The position numbers and the translations under genes were made by a program. Positions 53,910-61,696 of a DNA stretch of 64,000 nt are shown in pieces (positions within the stretch are counted from its first letter, which is position 1; each line of letters begins with the position of its first letter). The DNA is from Acidovorax temperans (GTDB taxonomy: Bacteria > Pseudomonadota > Gammaproteobacteria > Burkholderiales > Burkholderiaceae_C). The stretch spans positions 620,001 to 684,000 of the forward strand of contig NZ_VFPV01000002.1 of NCBI RefSeq assembly GCF_006716905.1, read 5' to 3'. Under the pieces are notes generated by a model, which saw nothing but the letters and a program-made list of their open reading frames with translations, did no database searches and was not told the DNA's origin.

Positions 53910-55133
53910 TCAGAAGTCCACCAGGCTGACGCCCAGGCTGAACACGGTGCGCTTGCGGTTGTAGTCGATCATGCTGTCGCCGTAGCCGCTGAACAGCGCG
54001 GTGTGTAGGCGCAGGTTGCTCTTGCCGCCCCCCAGGCCGCTGCCCAGCGCCTGCATCCACTCCAGTCGCACAGAGCCGCGGTCGCTGCTGGCCAGCGAGC
54101 TGCGGAAGGTGGCGCCCAGGGTGTTGTCCTTGTTCACGTTCCAGCGCACGGCAAGTTCACCCCGGCCCACGTAGTCGCTGATGCCGGGGTTGTCGTCGCT
54201 GTCGGCGCTTTCAGACAGGCGCTTCCACAGCCGGCCGGTCACGGTCCAGCGGTTGTCCAGCTCCATGCCGGTCATCAGGTACACCCGGTTCCAGCTGCGC
54301 GACAGCGGGTTGCTCTGGCCGTTGGACTGGTGCACCAGGCCCACGCCGCTGTAGCGCCAGCGCCAGCCAAAGGGCAGCTGGGCGGTGGTGGGGTAGACGT
54401 ACATGATTTCGGGCTCGTGGTCGGTGGACCGGAAGGGGCGCGAGATCTGGGGCGTGAACAACTGCCAGTACGACTGCTGCGAATAGCCAAACCACACCGA
54501 ATCCTTGAGCGTGGGGTGCCCCTGGGTAAGCAGCCCCTGGGCCAGCTTGGTGCGCACCGACAGCTGGATGCGGTTCTCCGTGGTGCGGTAGGGTGTGCTT
54601 TCTGTGGCCGAGTGGCCAACGGCGGGCGACGTAGGCTGGCGGTTGACCGAGTCTGACGCCACCACCGACACGGTGATGGGTCGGTAGCCCCGGAAGCTGA
54701 ACGTGCCGCAGTCGCTGCCCGATTCCAGCTCCCAGAAGCGCGAGAGGTCGCTGTACTGCGGGTCGCGGCAACCTTCGGTGCGAGCCACGTCAATGATGCG
54801 GGTGGCGGGCAGCGTGGTGTCTACCGGCTTGGCGGGGGTGTTGGCATCTGCCGCTGGCTCGGTGGTGCTGCCGGGCGCTGCACCTGCCACCGCCGAAGCT
54901 GCGGGCGCTTGCCAGGCTTGCTGACCGGCCCAGGCGTCAAAGCAGGCCAGGCGGGCTGCGTTGTCGCCCGACAAGGCGGCGCAGCGGCGCCAGGCGGCAT
55001 CCTGGTTGCCGGTTGCGGACGTGGCTGCACCGCCGGGCGCGGCTTGCGCCATGGCCGCCGCCGGGGCCAGCAGCAGGGCCAGGGCAGCGGGCCAGCCCAT
55101 GCGCCGGGGCCGCGCCGGGCGGACGGCGCTCAT
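53910..55133 (-). CDS. pldA: Outer membrane phospholipase A (OMPLA)
   Basis: 407 residues from the ATG at 55133, which overlaps the stop of the previous gene. Signal peptide (AALALLLAPAAAMAQA), an N-terminal variable region with Ala-rich linker, then a 12-stranded barrel with catalytic His-Ser-Asn: H and S in GLVHQSNGQSNPLSRSWNRV, Asn four positions after the Ser-Arg-Ser-Trp. The whole PldA signature is present. The extra N-terminal domain has a CX-Cys pair (RRCAAL...LACFDA). Hydrolyses phospholipids in the outer leaflet after envelope damage. Confidence 0.9.
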   Translation of the reverse strand: MSAVRPARPRRMGWPAALALLLAPAAAMAQAAPGGAATSATGNQDAAWRRCAALSGDNAARLACFDAWAGQQAWQAPAASAVAGAAPGSTTEPAADANTPAKPVDTTLPATRIIDVARTEGCRDPQYSDLSRFWELESGSDCGTFSFRGYRPITVSVVASDSVNRQPTSPAVGHSATESTPYRTTENRIQLSVRTKLAQGLLTQGHPTLKDSVWFGYSQQSYWQLFTPQISRPFRSTDHEPEIMYVYPTTAQLPFGWRWRYSGVGLVHQSNGQSNPLSRSWNRVYLMTGMELDNRWTVTGRLWKRLSESADSDDNPGISDYVGRGELAVRWNVNKDNTLGATFRSSLASSDRGSVRLEWMQALGSGLGGGKSNLRLHTALFSGYGDSMIDYNRKRTVFSLGVSLVDF

Positions 55134-55600
55134 TGCCAGCTGGCCTGCTTGCGCAGGACGAAGGGCTGGGGTGTGTCGGGAGAGGTGCTTTGAGTCCATG
55201 ATCCGCGTATTTCCTTGCCGCAACTGCCATCGACCACCCGGCCTGTCCAGGTGGCGCTGATGTTGGTGCCATTGATCGATTCTTCCAGAGTCAGGTCGCC
55301 GTCATCGACATCGCCGCTGACCTGTGCCGTGGTGCCGCCGCGCTGCACGGTGCCGCGCACGCTGTGGGCCAGCTCGGGGTGGGGCCCCAGCTGCAGTGTG
55401 ACGGCGCTGGCTTGCAGCTCCGCGCGCCAGTGCCCTTGCAGGTGGAGGTGGCTCATGTCCACAGCGGCCGGGCAGGCTGCGCCGGATTTTGGGTCATTTT
55501 GGCTGCTGGCGCTTGTAGGATAAGCGCTGATTGCTATCAAAAACAAAGCGGGCAGCAGGGCTGCGGCAGGGCGGGAGAGATGGGTGCGCGAGCGTGCCAT
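55130..55600 (-). CDS. Secreted protein of unknown function with a repeat-derived signal peptide
   Basis: 156 residues. The signal peptide (PALFLIAISAYPTSASS) is encoded by a dispersed repeat (copy 6). The mature part has two Cys, an acidic/Asp-rich middle (GDVDDGDLTLEES) and a lipocalin-like beta rhythm (TGRVVDGSCGKEIRGSWTQ). No family recognised. Its stop overlaps the pldA start, so the two are cotranscribed and perhaps both act on the outer membrane. Confidence 0.6.
   Translation of the reverse strand: MARSRTHLSRPAAALLPALFLIAISAYPTSASSQNDPKSGAACPAAVDMSHLHLQGHWRAELQASAVTLQLGPHPELAHSVRGTVQRGGTTAQVSGDVDDGDLTLEESINGTNISATWTGRVVDGSCGKEIRGSWTQSTSPDTPQPFVLRKQASWQ
55495..55550. repeat. Dispersed palindromic repeat (copy 6), inside a coding region
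   Basis: GGCTGCTGGCGCTTGTAGGATAAGCGCTGATTGCTATCAAAAAC, the same modules as copy 1, here within the 5' end of the gene 55130-55600 on the minus strand. Confidence 0.7.
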
Positions 55601-55630
55601 AAGGGGATGTGCCGTCGTGGGCTGCGCCTT

Positions 55631-57703
55631 TCAGCGCGGCGGGGTGCTGTCGGCCAAGGCTTTCTTGGCGGCAAATTCGGCGCGCAGGGCCTTGAGCTTT
55701 TCGCGCGGGTCTTCGCGGGCGGTGGTCTTGTCCAGGCCCATTTCGGCGATGAAGCGGCTGGGCTGGGCCGACACCATTTCGCGGCCCTTCTTGCGCTTCT
55801 TGGTCCAGCTCACGGCCAGGGTGCGCTGGGCGCGGGTGATGCCCACGTACATCAGGCGGCGCTCTTCCTGCAGGCGCTGCAGCACATCGTCGGTCACCTT
55901 CTGCTGGCGGCCTTCGTCGTCGTCCAGCTTGAAGGGCAGCATGCCCTCGGTCACGCCCACCAGCACCACATGGGGCCACTCCAGCCCCTTGCTGGCGTGC
56001 AGGGTGGAGAGCACGACCATGTCCTGCTCCTTCTCGCGCTCGCTGATGGTGGAGAGCAGCGCAATGGTCTGCGACACCTCCAGCAGGCTCTTGGTCTCCT
56101 TGGCCACCACGGCACCTGCGGTGTCGTCGATCTGCCCGCCCGCGCGCTGGGCCATCCAGTCGCAGAACTCCATCACATTGCTCCAGCGGGCGGCGGCCAC
56201 CTTCTCGCTGTCTTCGTTGTCGTACAGGTGCTGCTCGTAGCCGATTTCTTTCAGCCAGTCGTTCAGGAAGGTGCGCGCTTCTTCGGCCCCGTGCACGCGG
56301 CGGGCGCTGTACTCCAGGTAGTTGATGTAGCGGCCAAACTCATGCAGACCATCCATCGCGCGTTTCGGAATGGCGGCGGGCAGCATGCCGTTGAACAGCG
56401 CACCGAACATGCTCTGCTTGTGCTGCGTGGCAAACGCGCCCAGCGCTGCCAGTGTGGTGTGGCCGATGCCGCGCTTGGGTGTGGTGATGGCGCGCAAAAA
56501 CGCCGGGTCGTCGTCGTTGTTGATCCACAGGCGAAACCAGGCGCACAGGTCCTTGATTTCCGCCCGGTCAAAAAAGCTGGTGCCGCCCGACACCTTGTAC
56601 GGAATGTTGGCCTTGCGCAGTGCCTTCTCGAACGGCTTGGCCTGGTGGTTGGCGCGGTACAGGATGGCGAAGCTCTTCCAGTCCGGCGGCGGGTTGCTGG
56701 CCGCGCGCAGGCTCTGGATGCGGGCCACGGCGCGCTCGGCCTCGTGTTCCTCGTTGTCGGCATCGACCACGCGCACGGGCTCGCCCTCGCCCAGCTCGGA
56801 AAACAGCGTCTTGGGGAACAGCTTGGGGTTGGGCCCGATCACGTTGTTGGCCGCGCGCAGGATGGCGCTGGTGGAGCGGTAGTTCTGCTCCAGCTTGATG
56901 ACCTTGAGGTGGGGGTAGTCCACCGGCAGTTTCTTGAGGTTGTCCAGCGTCGCGCCGCGCCAGCCGTAGATGCTCTGGTCATCGTCGCCCACGGCCGTGA
57001 AGTGCCCCTTTTCACCCACCAGCAGCTTGAGCAGCTCGTACTGCGTGGCGTTGGTGTCCTGGTATTCGTCCACCAGCACATGGCCCAGGGCCGCCTGCCA
57101 CTTGGCGCGCACTTCGGGGAAGTCGCGCAAGAGGCGCAGCGGCATGCCGATCAGGTCGTCAAAGTCCACGCTCTGGTAGGCCGCCAGGCGCTCTTCATAG
57201 CGCGCCATCAGCGTGGCGATGATGCGTTCGTTGTCGTCCGCCGCCTGGGCCAGGGCTTGTTCGGAGGTCAGCCCCATGTTTTTCCACTTGCTGATCACCC
57301 ACTGCCACTGGCGCGCCGTGGCCATGTCGGTGGTGCCGCCCGAGGCATCCTTCAGAATGCCCGTGACGTCGTCGGCATCCAGGATGCTGAACTGGGGCTT
57401 GAGGCCCAGCACATGGCCATCTTCGCGCACCATGCGCACGCCCAGGGCGTGGAAGGTGCAGATCAGCACATCCTTGGCCCGTTTGCCGATCAGGTGCCCG
57501 GCGCGCTCGCGCATTTCCGATGCCGCCTTGTTCGTGAAGGTGATGGCCGCAATGCGCTTGGGGTCCATGCCCTTTTCGATCATGTGGGCGATCTTCATCG
57601 TGATCACCCGCGTCTTGCCCGAGCCCGCGCCGGCCAGCACCAGGCAGGCGCCATCGGTGTAGTGAACAGCCTGAAGCTGGGCAAGATTGAGACCGGCAGA
57701 CAT
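55631..57703 (-). CDS. rep: ATP-dependent DNA helicase Rep (UvrD superfamily)
   Basis: 690 residues, full length for Rep. Walker A GAGSGKTR (about residues 24-31), motif II in VLVDEYQDTN, and motifs IV-VI (QNYRST, STLHASKGLEWPHVVLVGVTEGMLP, RLMYVGITRAQ). Translocates 3'-5' and removes protein roadblocks ahead of replication. Start ATG at 57703, 271 bases from the divergent ABC binding protein gene. Confidence 0.94.
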   Translation of the reverse strand: MSAGLNLAQLQAVHYTDGACLVLAGAGSGKTRVITMKIAHMIEKGMDPKRIAAITFTNKAASEMRERAGHLIGKRAKDVLICTFHALGVRMVREDGHVLGLKPQFSILDADDVTGILKDASGGTTDMATARQWQWVISKWKNMGLTSEQALAQAADDNERIIATLMARYEERLAAYQSVDFDDLIGMPLRLLRDFPEVRAKWQAALGHVLVDEYQDTNATQYELLKLLVGEKGHFTAVGDDDQSIYGWRGATLDNLKKLPVDYPHLKVIKLEQNYRSTSAILRAANNVIGPNPKLFPKTLFSELGEGEPVRVVDADNEEHEAERAVARIQSLRAASNPPPDWKSFAILYRANHQAKPFEKALRKANIPYKVSGGTSFFDRAEIKDLCAWFRLWINNDDDPAFLRAITTPKRGIGHTTLAALGAFATQHKQSMFGALFNGMLPAAIPKRAMDGLHEFGRYINYLEYSARRVHGAEEARTFLNDWLKEIGYEQHLYDNEDSEKVAAARWSNVMEFCDWMAQRAGGQIDDTAGAVVAKETKSLLEVSQTIALLSTISEREKEQDMVVLSTLHASKGLEWPHVVLVGVTEGMLPFKLDDDEGRQQKVTDDVLQRLQEERRLMYVGITRAQRTLAVSWTKKRKKGREMVSAQPSRFIAEMGLDKTTAREDPREKLKALRAEFAAKKALADSTPPR

Positions 57704-57974
57704 GGGAATAGACGGAAGAAAAGGCGTGGGGGAGAGGGCGGCACTGCAGCGTGCAGGGGGCGCGAATGATACCCCGCGGGCTGTGACAAGCCCCCGCCTG
57801 CGATGCCTTCAGGCGCGAGTGCCGGCGTGGGGGCGGCGGGCTGGCCCAGCGGTTGGTGGCGGCGTGTCAACAACTGTCACCAGATGTTCCGGGAAATCCC
57901 TCTTGGTTTTATGGTGTTGGCGCAAGACACTGCCTGACTGCCCCCGGCATTCCAAGACTACAGAGAAACACACC

Positions 57975-59249
57975 GTGCACGCATCCCGCTTCCCTGCCCA
58001 GATCTCATCTTCGCCAGCTTCTTCGGCTGGTTCCTCTCGCAGCCCTGGCCTGCGGCGCGCGGCGTTGGCCCTGGCTGTGGTGGCGCTGGCCACCCCCTGG
58101 CTGGCCCAGGCGCAGAGCACCCAGGGGCCTGTGCCTGTGCGCGCGGGTGTGGTCGGGCCGTTCACCGGCCCCTCGGCCGACTTTGGCGTTCCCATGCTCA
58201 ACGGCATCAAGCTGGCGGTGGACGAGATCAACGCCGTTGGCGGCTACCTGGGCCGGCCACTGGAGTTGATCGTGAAGGACGACATGGCCGACCCCGCGCG
58301 TGGGCGCCAGGTGGCGCAGGAGCTGCTGTCCGAAAAAGTCAGCGCCGTCCTGGGCTTTTGCAACACCGGCGTGGCCCTGAAGGCGCTGGACTTGTTCCAG
58401 CAAAGCAAAACGCCGCTGATCGTGCCCTGCGCCACCGGCACGGCCGTGACCAGCACCTACCCCGCGCCTGAAAGCTATATCTTCCGCGTGCAGGGCCGCG
58501 ATGCGCTGCAGGCGCCGCTGATGGTGGATGAAATCATCAAGCGCGGCTGGGACAAGGTGGCCATTTTTGCGGACACCACCGGCTATGGCGAAGGCGGCTA
58601 TAAAGATGTGGTGGACGCCCTGGCGGCCAAGAACCTCAAACCGGTACACGTGTCGCGCTTTGCGCTGGGGGTGAAGGACCTGAGCGCCGAGCTGGCCGCC
58701 GCGCGCAATGCCGGTGCCAACGTCATTTACAGCTACACCGTGGGTCCCGAGAACGCCGTCATTGCCAACGGCAAGAAGGCCCTGGGCTGGAAGGTGACGC
58801 AGGTGGGCCCGTGGACGCTGTCGTTCCCGTTCTTCCTGGAAGGTGCGAAGGATGCGGCCGAGGGCGCGCTCACCGTGCAGACCTTCATTGCCGAGCCCAG
58901 CAACGAGCGGCGTGCGTCCTTCCTGTCGGGCTACACCCGCAAGTACCAGCGCAAGCCGGCCGTGCCCATGGCTGCCGCCAATGCCTACGACGCCACCTAC
59001 CTGCTGATGTATTCCTTTCTGGGCATCCGCGACGGCAACCTGACAGGCCCGGCCATCAAGGAATCGCTGGAAGGCAAGATGAAGCCGTACTACGGCGTGC
59101 TGACCACGTACGACCGCCCCTTCAGCGCCACCGACAAAGACGCCATCACCCGCAACATGCTCATCGTGGGCATGGTCAAAAACGGCGCCATCACCTTTGC
59201 CTACCCTGAGGACGCCAAGCGCAACCTCATCGTGCAGCGCAAGCAGTAA
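57975..59249 (+). CDS. Branched-chain amino-acid-type ABC binding protein (LivK-like)
   Basis: 424 residues from a GTG (VHASRF..). Long signal peptide with an AALALAVVALATPWLAQAQ hydrophobic part. Type I periplasmic binding fold: VRAGVVGPFTGPSADFGVPMLNGIKLAVDEINAVGG and the three-lobed pattern to PEDAKRNLIVQRKQ. Binds amino acids or related amides. No LivFGHM genes in the window; an orphan receptor. Confidence 0.88.
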   Translation: MHASRFPAQISSSPASSAGSSRSPGLRRAALALAVVALATPWLAQAQSTQGPVPVRAGVVGPFTGPSADFGVPMLNGIKLAVDEINAVGGYLGRPLELIVKDDMADPARGRQVAQELLSEKVSAVLGFCNTGVALKALDLFQQSKTPLIVPCATGTAVTSTYPAPESYIFRVQGRDALQAPLMVDEIIKRGWDKVAIFADTTGYGEGGYKDVVDALAAKNLKPVHVSRFALGVKDLSAELAAARNAGANVIYSYTVGPENAVIANGKKALGWKVTQVGPWTLSFPFFLEGAKDAAEGALTVQTFIAEPSNERRASFLSGYTRKYQRKPAVPMAAANAYDATYLLMYSFLGIRDGNLTGPAIKESLEGKMKPYYGVLTTYDRPFSATDKDAITRNMLIVGMVKNGAITFAYPEDAKRNLIVQRKQ

Positions 59250-59265
59250 GAGCGACTCACAAAAC
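59249..59265. repeat. Single arm of the 114-bp hairpin repeat
   Basis: TAAGAGCGACTCACAAAAC resembles the outer arm AGAGCGGCTAACAAAAC with two mismatches; the partner arm is missing. A fragment or chance match. Confidence 0.4.
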
Positions 59266-59390
59266 GGTCAGCCACTGCCGACCGCCCGCGCCGCGCATTC
59301 TCGGCGCGTGATGGCTGCCGCCTGACTTTGCGCTGACCAACCCGCGGCGCACTGTGCCTGGCCGCGGGGCGCAGCACCCACAATAGCGCC

Positions 59391-60344
59391 GTGCTTTCCG
59401 TCCTCACCATCACTTTTCCGTTCTTCGCGCTGGTGCTGTGCGGCTACCTGGCCGCGCGGCGCGGCGTGCTGCCCCAGCCGGCCATTCCGGGGCTCAATGC
59501 CTTCGTGCTGTACTTTGCGCTGCCCTGCATGCTGTACCGCTTTGGCGCCAGCACGCCCATTGGCAAGCTGCTGGACCCGGCGGTGGCGGGTGTGTATGTG
59601 CTGTGCGCCCTGGTCATGGTGGCAGGCACGGTAGCGCTCACGCGCAATGCCCGCATCGGCTGGAATGACGCTGCTTTCGGCGCCCTGGTCGCGGCTTTTC
59701 CCAACACCGGCTTCATGGGCGTGCCGCTGCTGGTGGCCTTGCTGGGGGCGCAAAGCGCCGGGCCCGCCATCTTCGTCGTGCTGATCGATATGGTCTTCAC
59801 CAGCTCGGTGTGCATTGCGCTGTCGCGGCTCGATGGTGCCGGTGCGCAGGGCGCAGGCGCGGCCGTGCGCAACGCACTCAAGGGCATCGCCACGAATCCC
59901 ATGCCCTGGTCGATTGCGCTGGGCGCGGTGGCCTCGGCTTTGCAGGTCCAGCTGCCGGGTCCGGTGGACAAGACCGTGGCCATGCTGGCCGATGCCGCAT
60001 CGCCCGTGGCGCTGTTCACCATCGGCGCAGTGCTGGCCCGCTCGCAGATGAACCAGCACGAGCAGGTGCTCGCGCGCGACTATGTGCCCGTGGCACTGGC
60101 CAAGCTGCTGGTGCACCCGCTGCTGGTGTGGTGTGTGGGCACAGCCGCCATCGCCCTGGGGGTGCCGCTGGCGCCGTTTGCCCTCACGGTGCTGGTGCTG
60201 CTGGCCGCGCTGCCCAGTGCCAGCAATGTGTCGCTGCTGGCCGAAAAATTCGGCGCGCACAACGGGCGCATCGCCCGCATCATTTTGGTGTCCACCGCCC
60301 TGGCGTTTGTGAGCTTCTCGGCTGCGGTGGCACTCCTGACCTGA
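59391..60344 (+). CDS. AEC-family transporter
   Basis: 317 residues from a GTG. About 10 TM segments in two halves, pattern LPCMLYRFGASTPIGKLLD and PNTGFMGVPLLVALLG of the auxin efflux carrier/MdcF branch. Substrate unknown; other members export malonate, formate or auxin-like acids. Lies 142 bases after the LivK-like gene and may share its transcript. Confidence 0.88.
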   Translation: MLSVLTITFPFFALVLCGYLAARRGVLPQPAIPGLNAFVLYFALPCMLYRFGASTPIGKLLDPAVAGVYVLCALVMVAGTVALTRNARIGWNDAAFGALVAAFPNTGFMGVPLLVALLGAQSAGPAIFVVLIDMVFTSSVCIALSRLDGAGAQGAGAAVRNALKGIATNPMPWSIALGAVASALQVQLPGPVDKTVAMLADAASPVALFTIGAVLARSQMNQHEQVLARDYVPVALAKLLVHPLLVWCVGTAAIALGVPLAPFALTVLVLLAALPSASNVSLLAEKFGAHNGRIARIILVSTALAFVSFSAAVALLT

Positions 60345-60403
60345 GTTCTGGCACTGCGCAGTCGAATCGGGTGTTTTCGAGCAACGGTAGTTGCGCTGTG
60401 CGC

Positions 60404-60455
60404 TTCACTTTTGATAGCTGTCAGCGCTTTATTCATAAGCGCTGGAGCCTCAAAT
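60404..60455. repeat. Dispersed palindromic repeat (copy 7)
   Basis: TTTTGATAGCTGTCAGCGCTTTATTCATAAGCGCTGGAG; same modules as copy 1, between AEC and MetQ genes. Confidence 0.7.
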
Positions 60456-60531
60456 CTTCTAAATTCAGTGGGTCCGCAGAGTGCTTGCGCCCTTGTTCGT
60501 CAGCGCAAGCTCCGGCAGGCCATTGGGGGCA

Positions 60532-61320
60532 TCAGAACGCCGGAATGATGGCGCCCTTGTACTTGTCCTGAATGAACTTCTTCACTTCCGGTGTGCGCAA
60601 GGCTTTCACCAGCTTCAGGATGCTCGGGTCGTTGGCGCGATCTTTGCGCGCTGCGATGAAGTTGGCGTAGTGCGAACTGCCGGACTCCAGGAACAGCGAG
60701 TCTTTGGTGGGGTTGAGCTTGGCTTCGATCGCATAGTTGGTGTTGATGAGGGCCAGGTCCACGTCGTCCAGCGCTCGCGGCAGCAAGGCGGCTTCCAGTT
60801 CGCGGAACTTGAGATTTTTGGGGTTCTTCACGATGTCTACCGGCGTTGCCGTGATGTTCTTCGGGTCTTTGAGTTCGATCAGCCCCTGCTTTTGCAGCAG
60901 CAACAGCGCACGCCCCGTGTTGGCGGGGTCGTTGGGAATGGCGATGGTGGCGCCGTCTTTGAGTTCGCTGGCTGCCTTGATCTTGCGCGAGTAGGCGCCG
61001 AAGGGCTCCACATGCACCGTGCCGTTTGCAACGCCCACGATGCTGCTCTTGCGATCCCGGTTGTAGCTGTCGAGGTAGGGCTGGTGCTGGAAGAAATTGG
61101 CATCCAGCTGTTTTTCTTCCACTGCGGCGTTGGGTTGGATGTAGTCGCTGAATTCGCGCACCTGCAAATCCACACCCTGTGCCTTGAGCTGGGGTTTCAC
61201 AAAGTTCAGGATCTCGGCGTGTGGCACGGCAGACGCGGCGACCTTGAGCACCACATCGGCGGCCTGTGCGCCCAGGGCCAGGGTGGCCAGGGCAATCGCG
61301 GAGATTGTTTTCTTCAACAT
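60532..61320 (-). CDS. MetQ/NlpA-type methionine-binding protein
   Basis: 262 residues from the ATG at 61320. Signal peptide MLKKTISAIALATLALGAQAA with no lipobox Cys, so it is not lipid-anchored like enteric MetQ. Fold signature LKVAASAVPHAEILNFVKPQLKAQGVDLQVREFSDYIQPNAAV and LDANFFQHQPYLDSY. Binds methionine or a related compound; no metN or metI is nearby. Confidence 0.9.
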   Translation of the reverse strand: MLKKTISAIALATLALGAQAADVVLKVAASAVPHAEILNFVKPQLKAQGVDLQVREFSDYIQPNAAVEEKQLDANFFQHQPYLDSYNRDRKSSIVGVANGTVHVEPFGAYSRKIKAASELKDGATIAIPNDPANTGRALLLLQKQGLIELKDPKNITATPVDIVKNPKNLKFRELEAALLPRALDDVDLALINTNYAIEAKLNPTKDSLFLESGSSHYANFIAARKDRANDPSILKLVKALRTPEVKKFIQDKYKGAIIPAF

Positions 61321-61696
61321 GAAAAATGACTTTCTAAGGCAGTAACAAAGGTTCAACACCACCGTGGATGCCTTGTGCACCCCGGCGCTGGTGGTGAATG
61401 GTGAAGTCTAGGTAGCGCAAAAAATCAGTCCAACACTTTGTTCTCATATTGATATTGGGAACACGTCTATCGGCGTTGCCTTGCCCTGCGAAACCTGCAG
61501 GCAGAGGGGTTCGCACGGTTGATGCGCAGGGCGCAGAAGAGTTGTTGGCTCCGTGCAGCACAGGCTGGCTCGCGCTTTGGCAGCGCTGAGCGCTGGACGC
61601 CATTCGTGGGTTATTCGCCAGCGGCCTGGCAACGTTGTGAAGCCAGTGCAATGATGGCCGCGCCGCCAGCCCGTGTGCTTTACCAGCCGCGCGGCA
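61321..61696. other. Non-coding stretch upstream of metQ and ggt
   Basis: 376 bases without a credible gene. Carries the divergent promoters of the metQ and ggt genes. I see no S-box or other riboswitch fold. Confidence 0.5.

Noticed and set aside
60404..60531. Riboswitch before metQ
   Set aside because: This stretch is downstream of metQ, and the true upstream region (61321-61450) shows no S-box-like fold.
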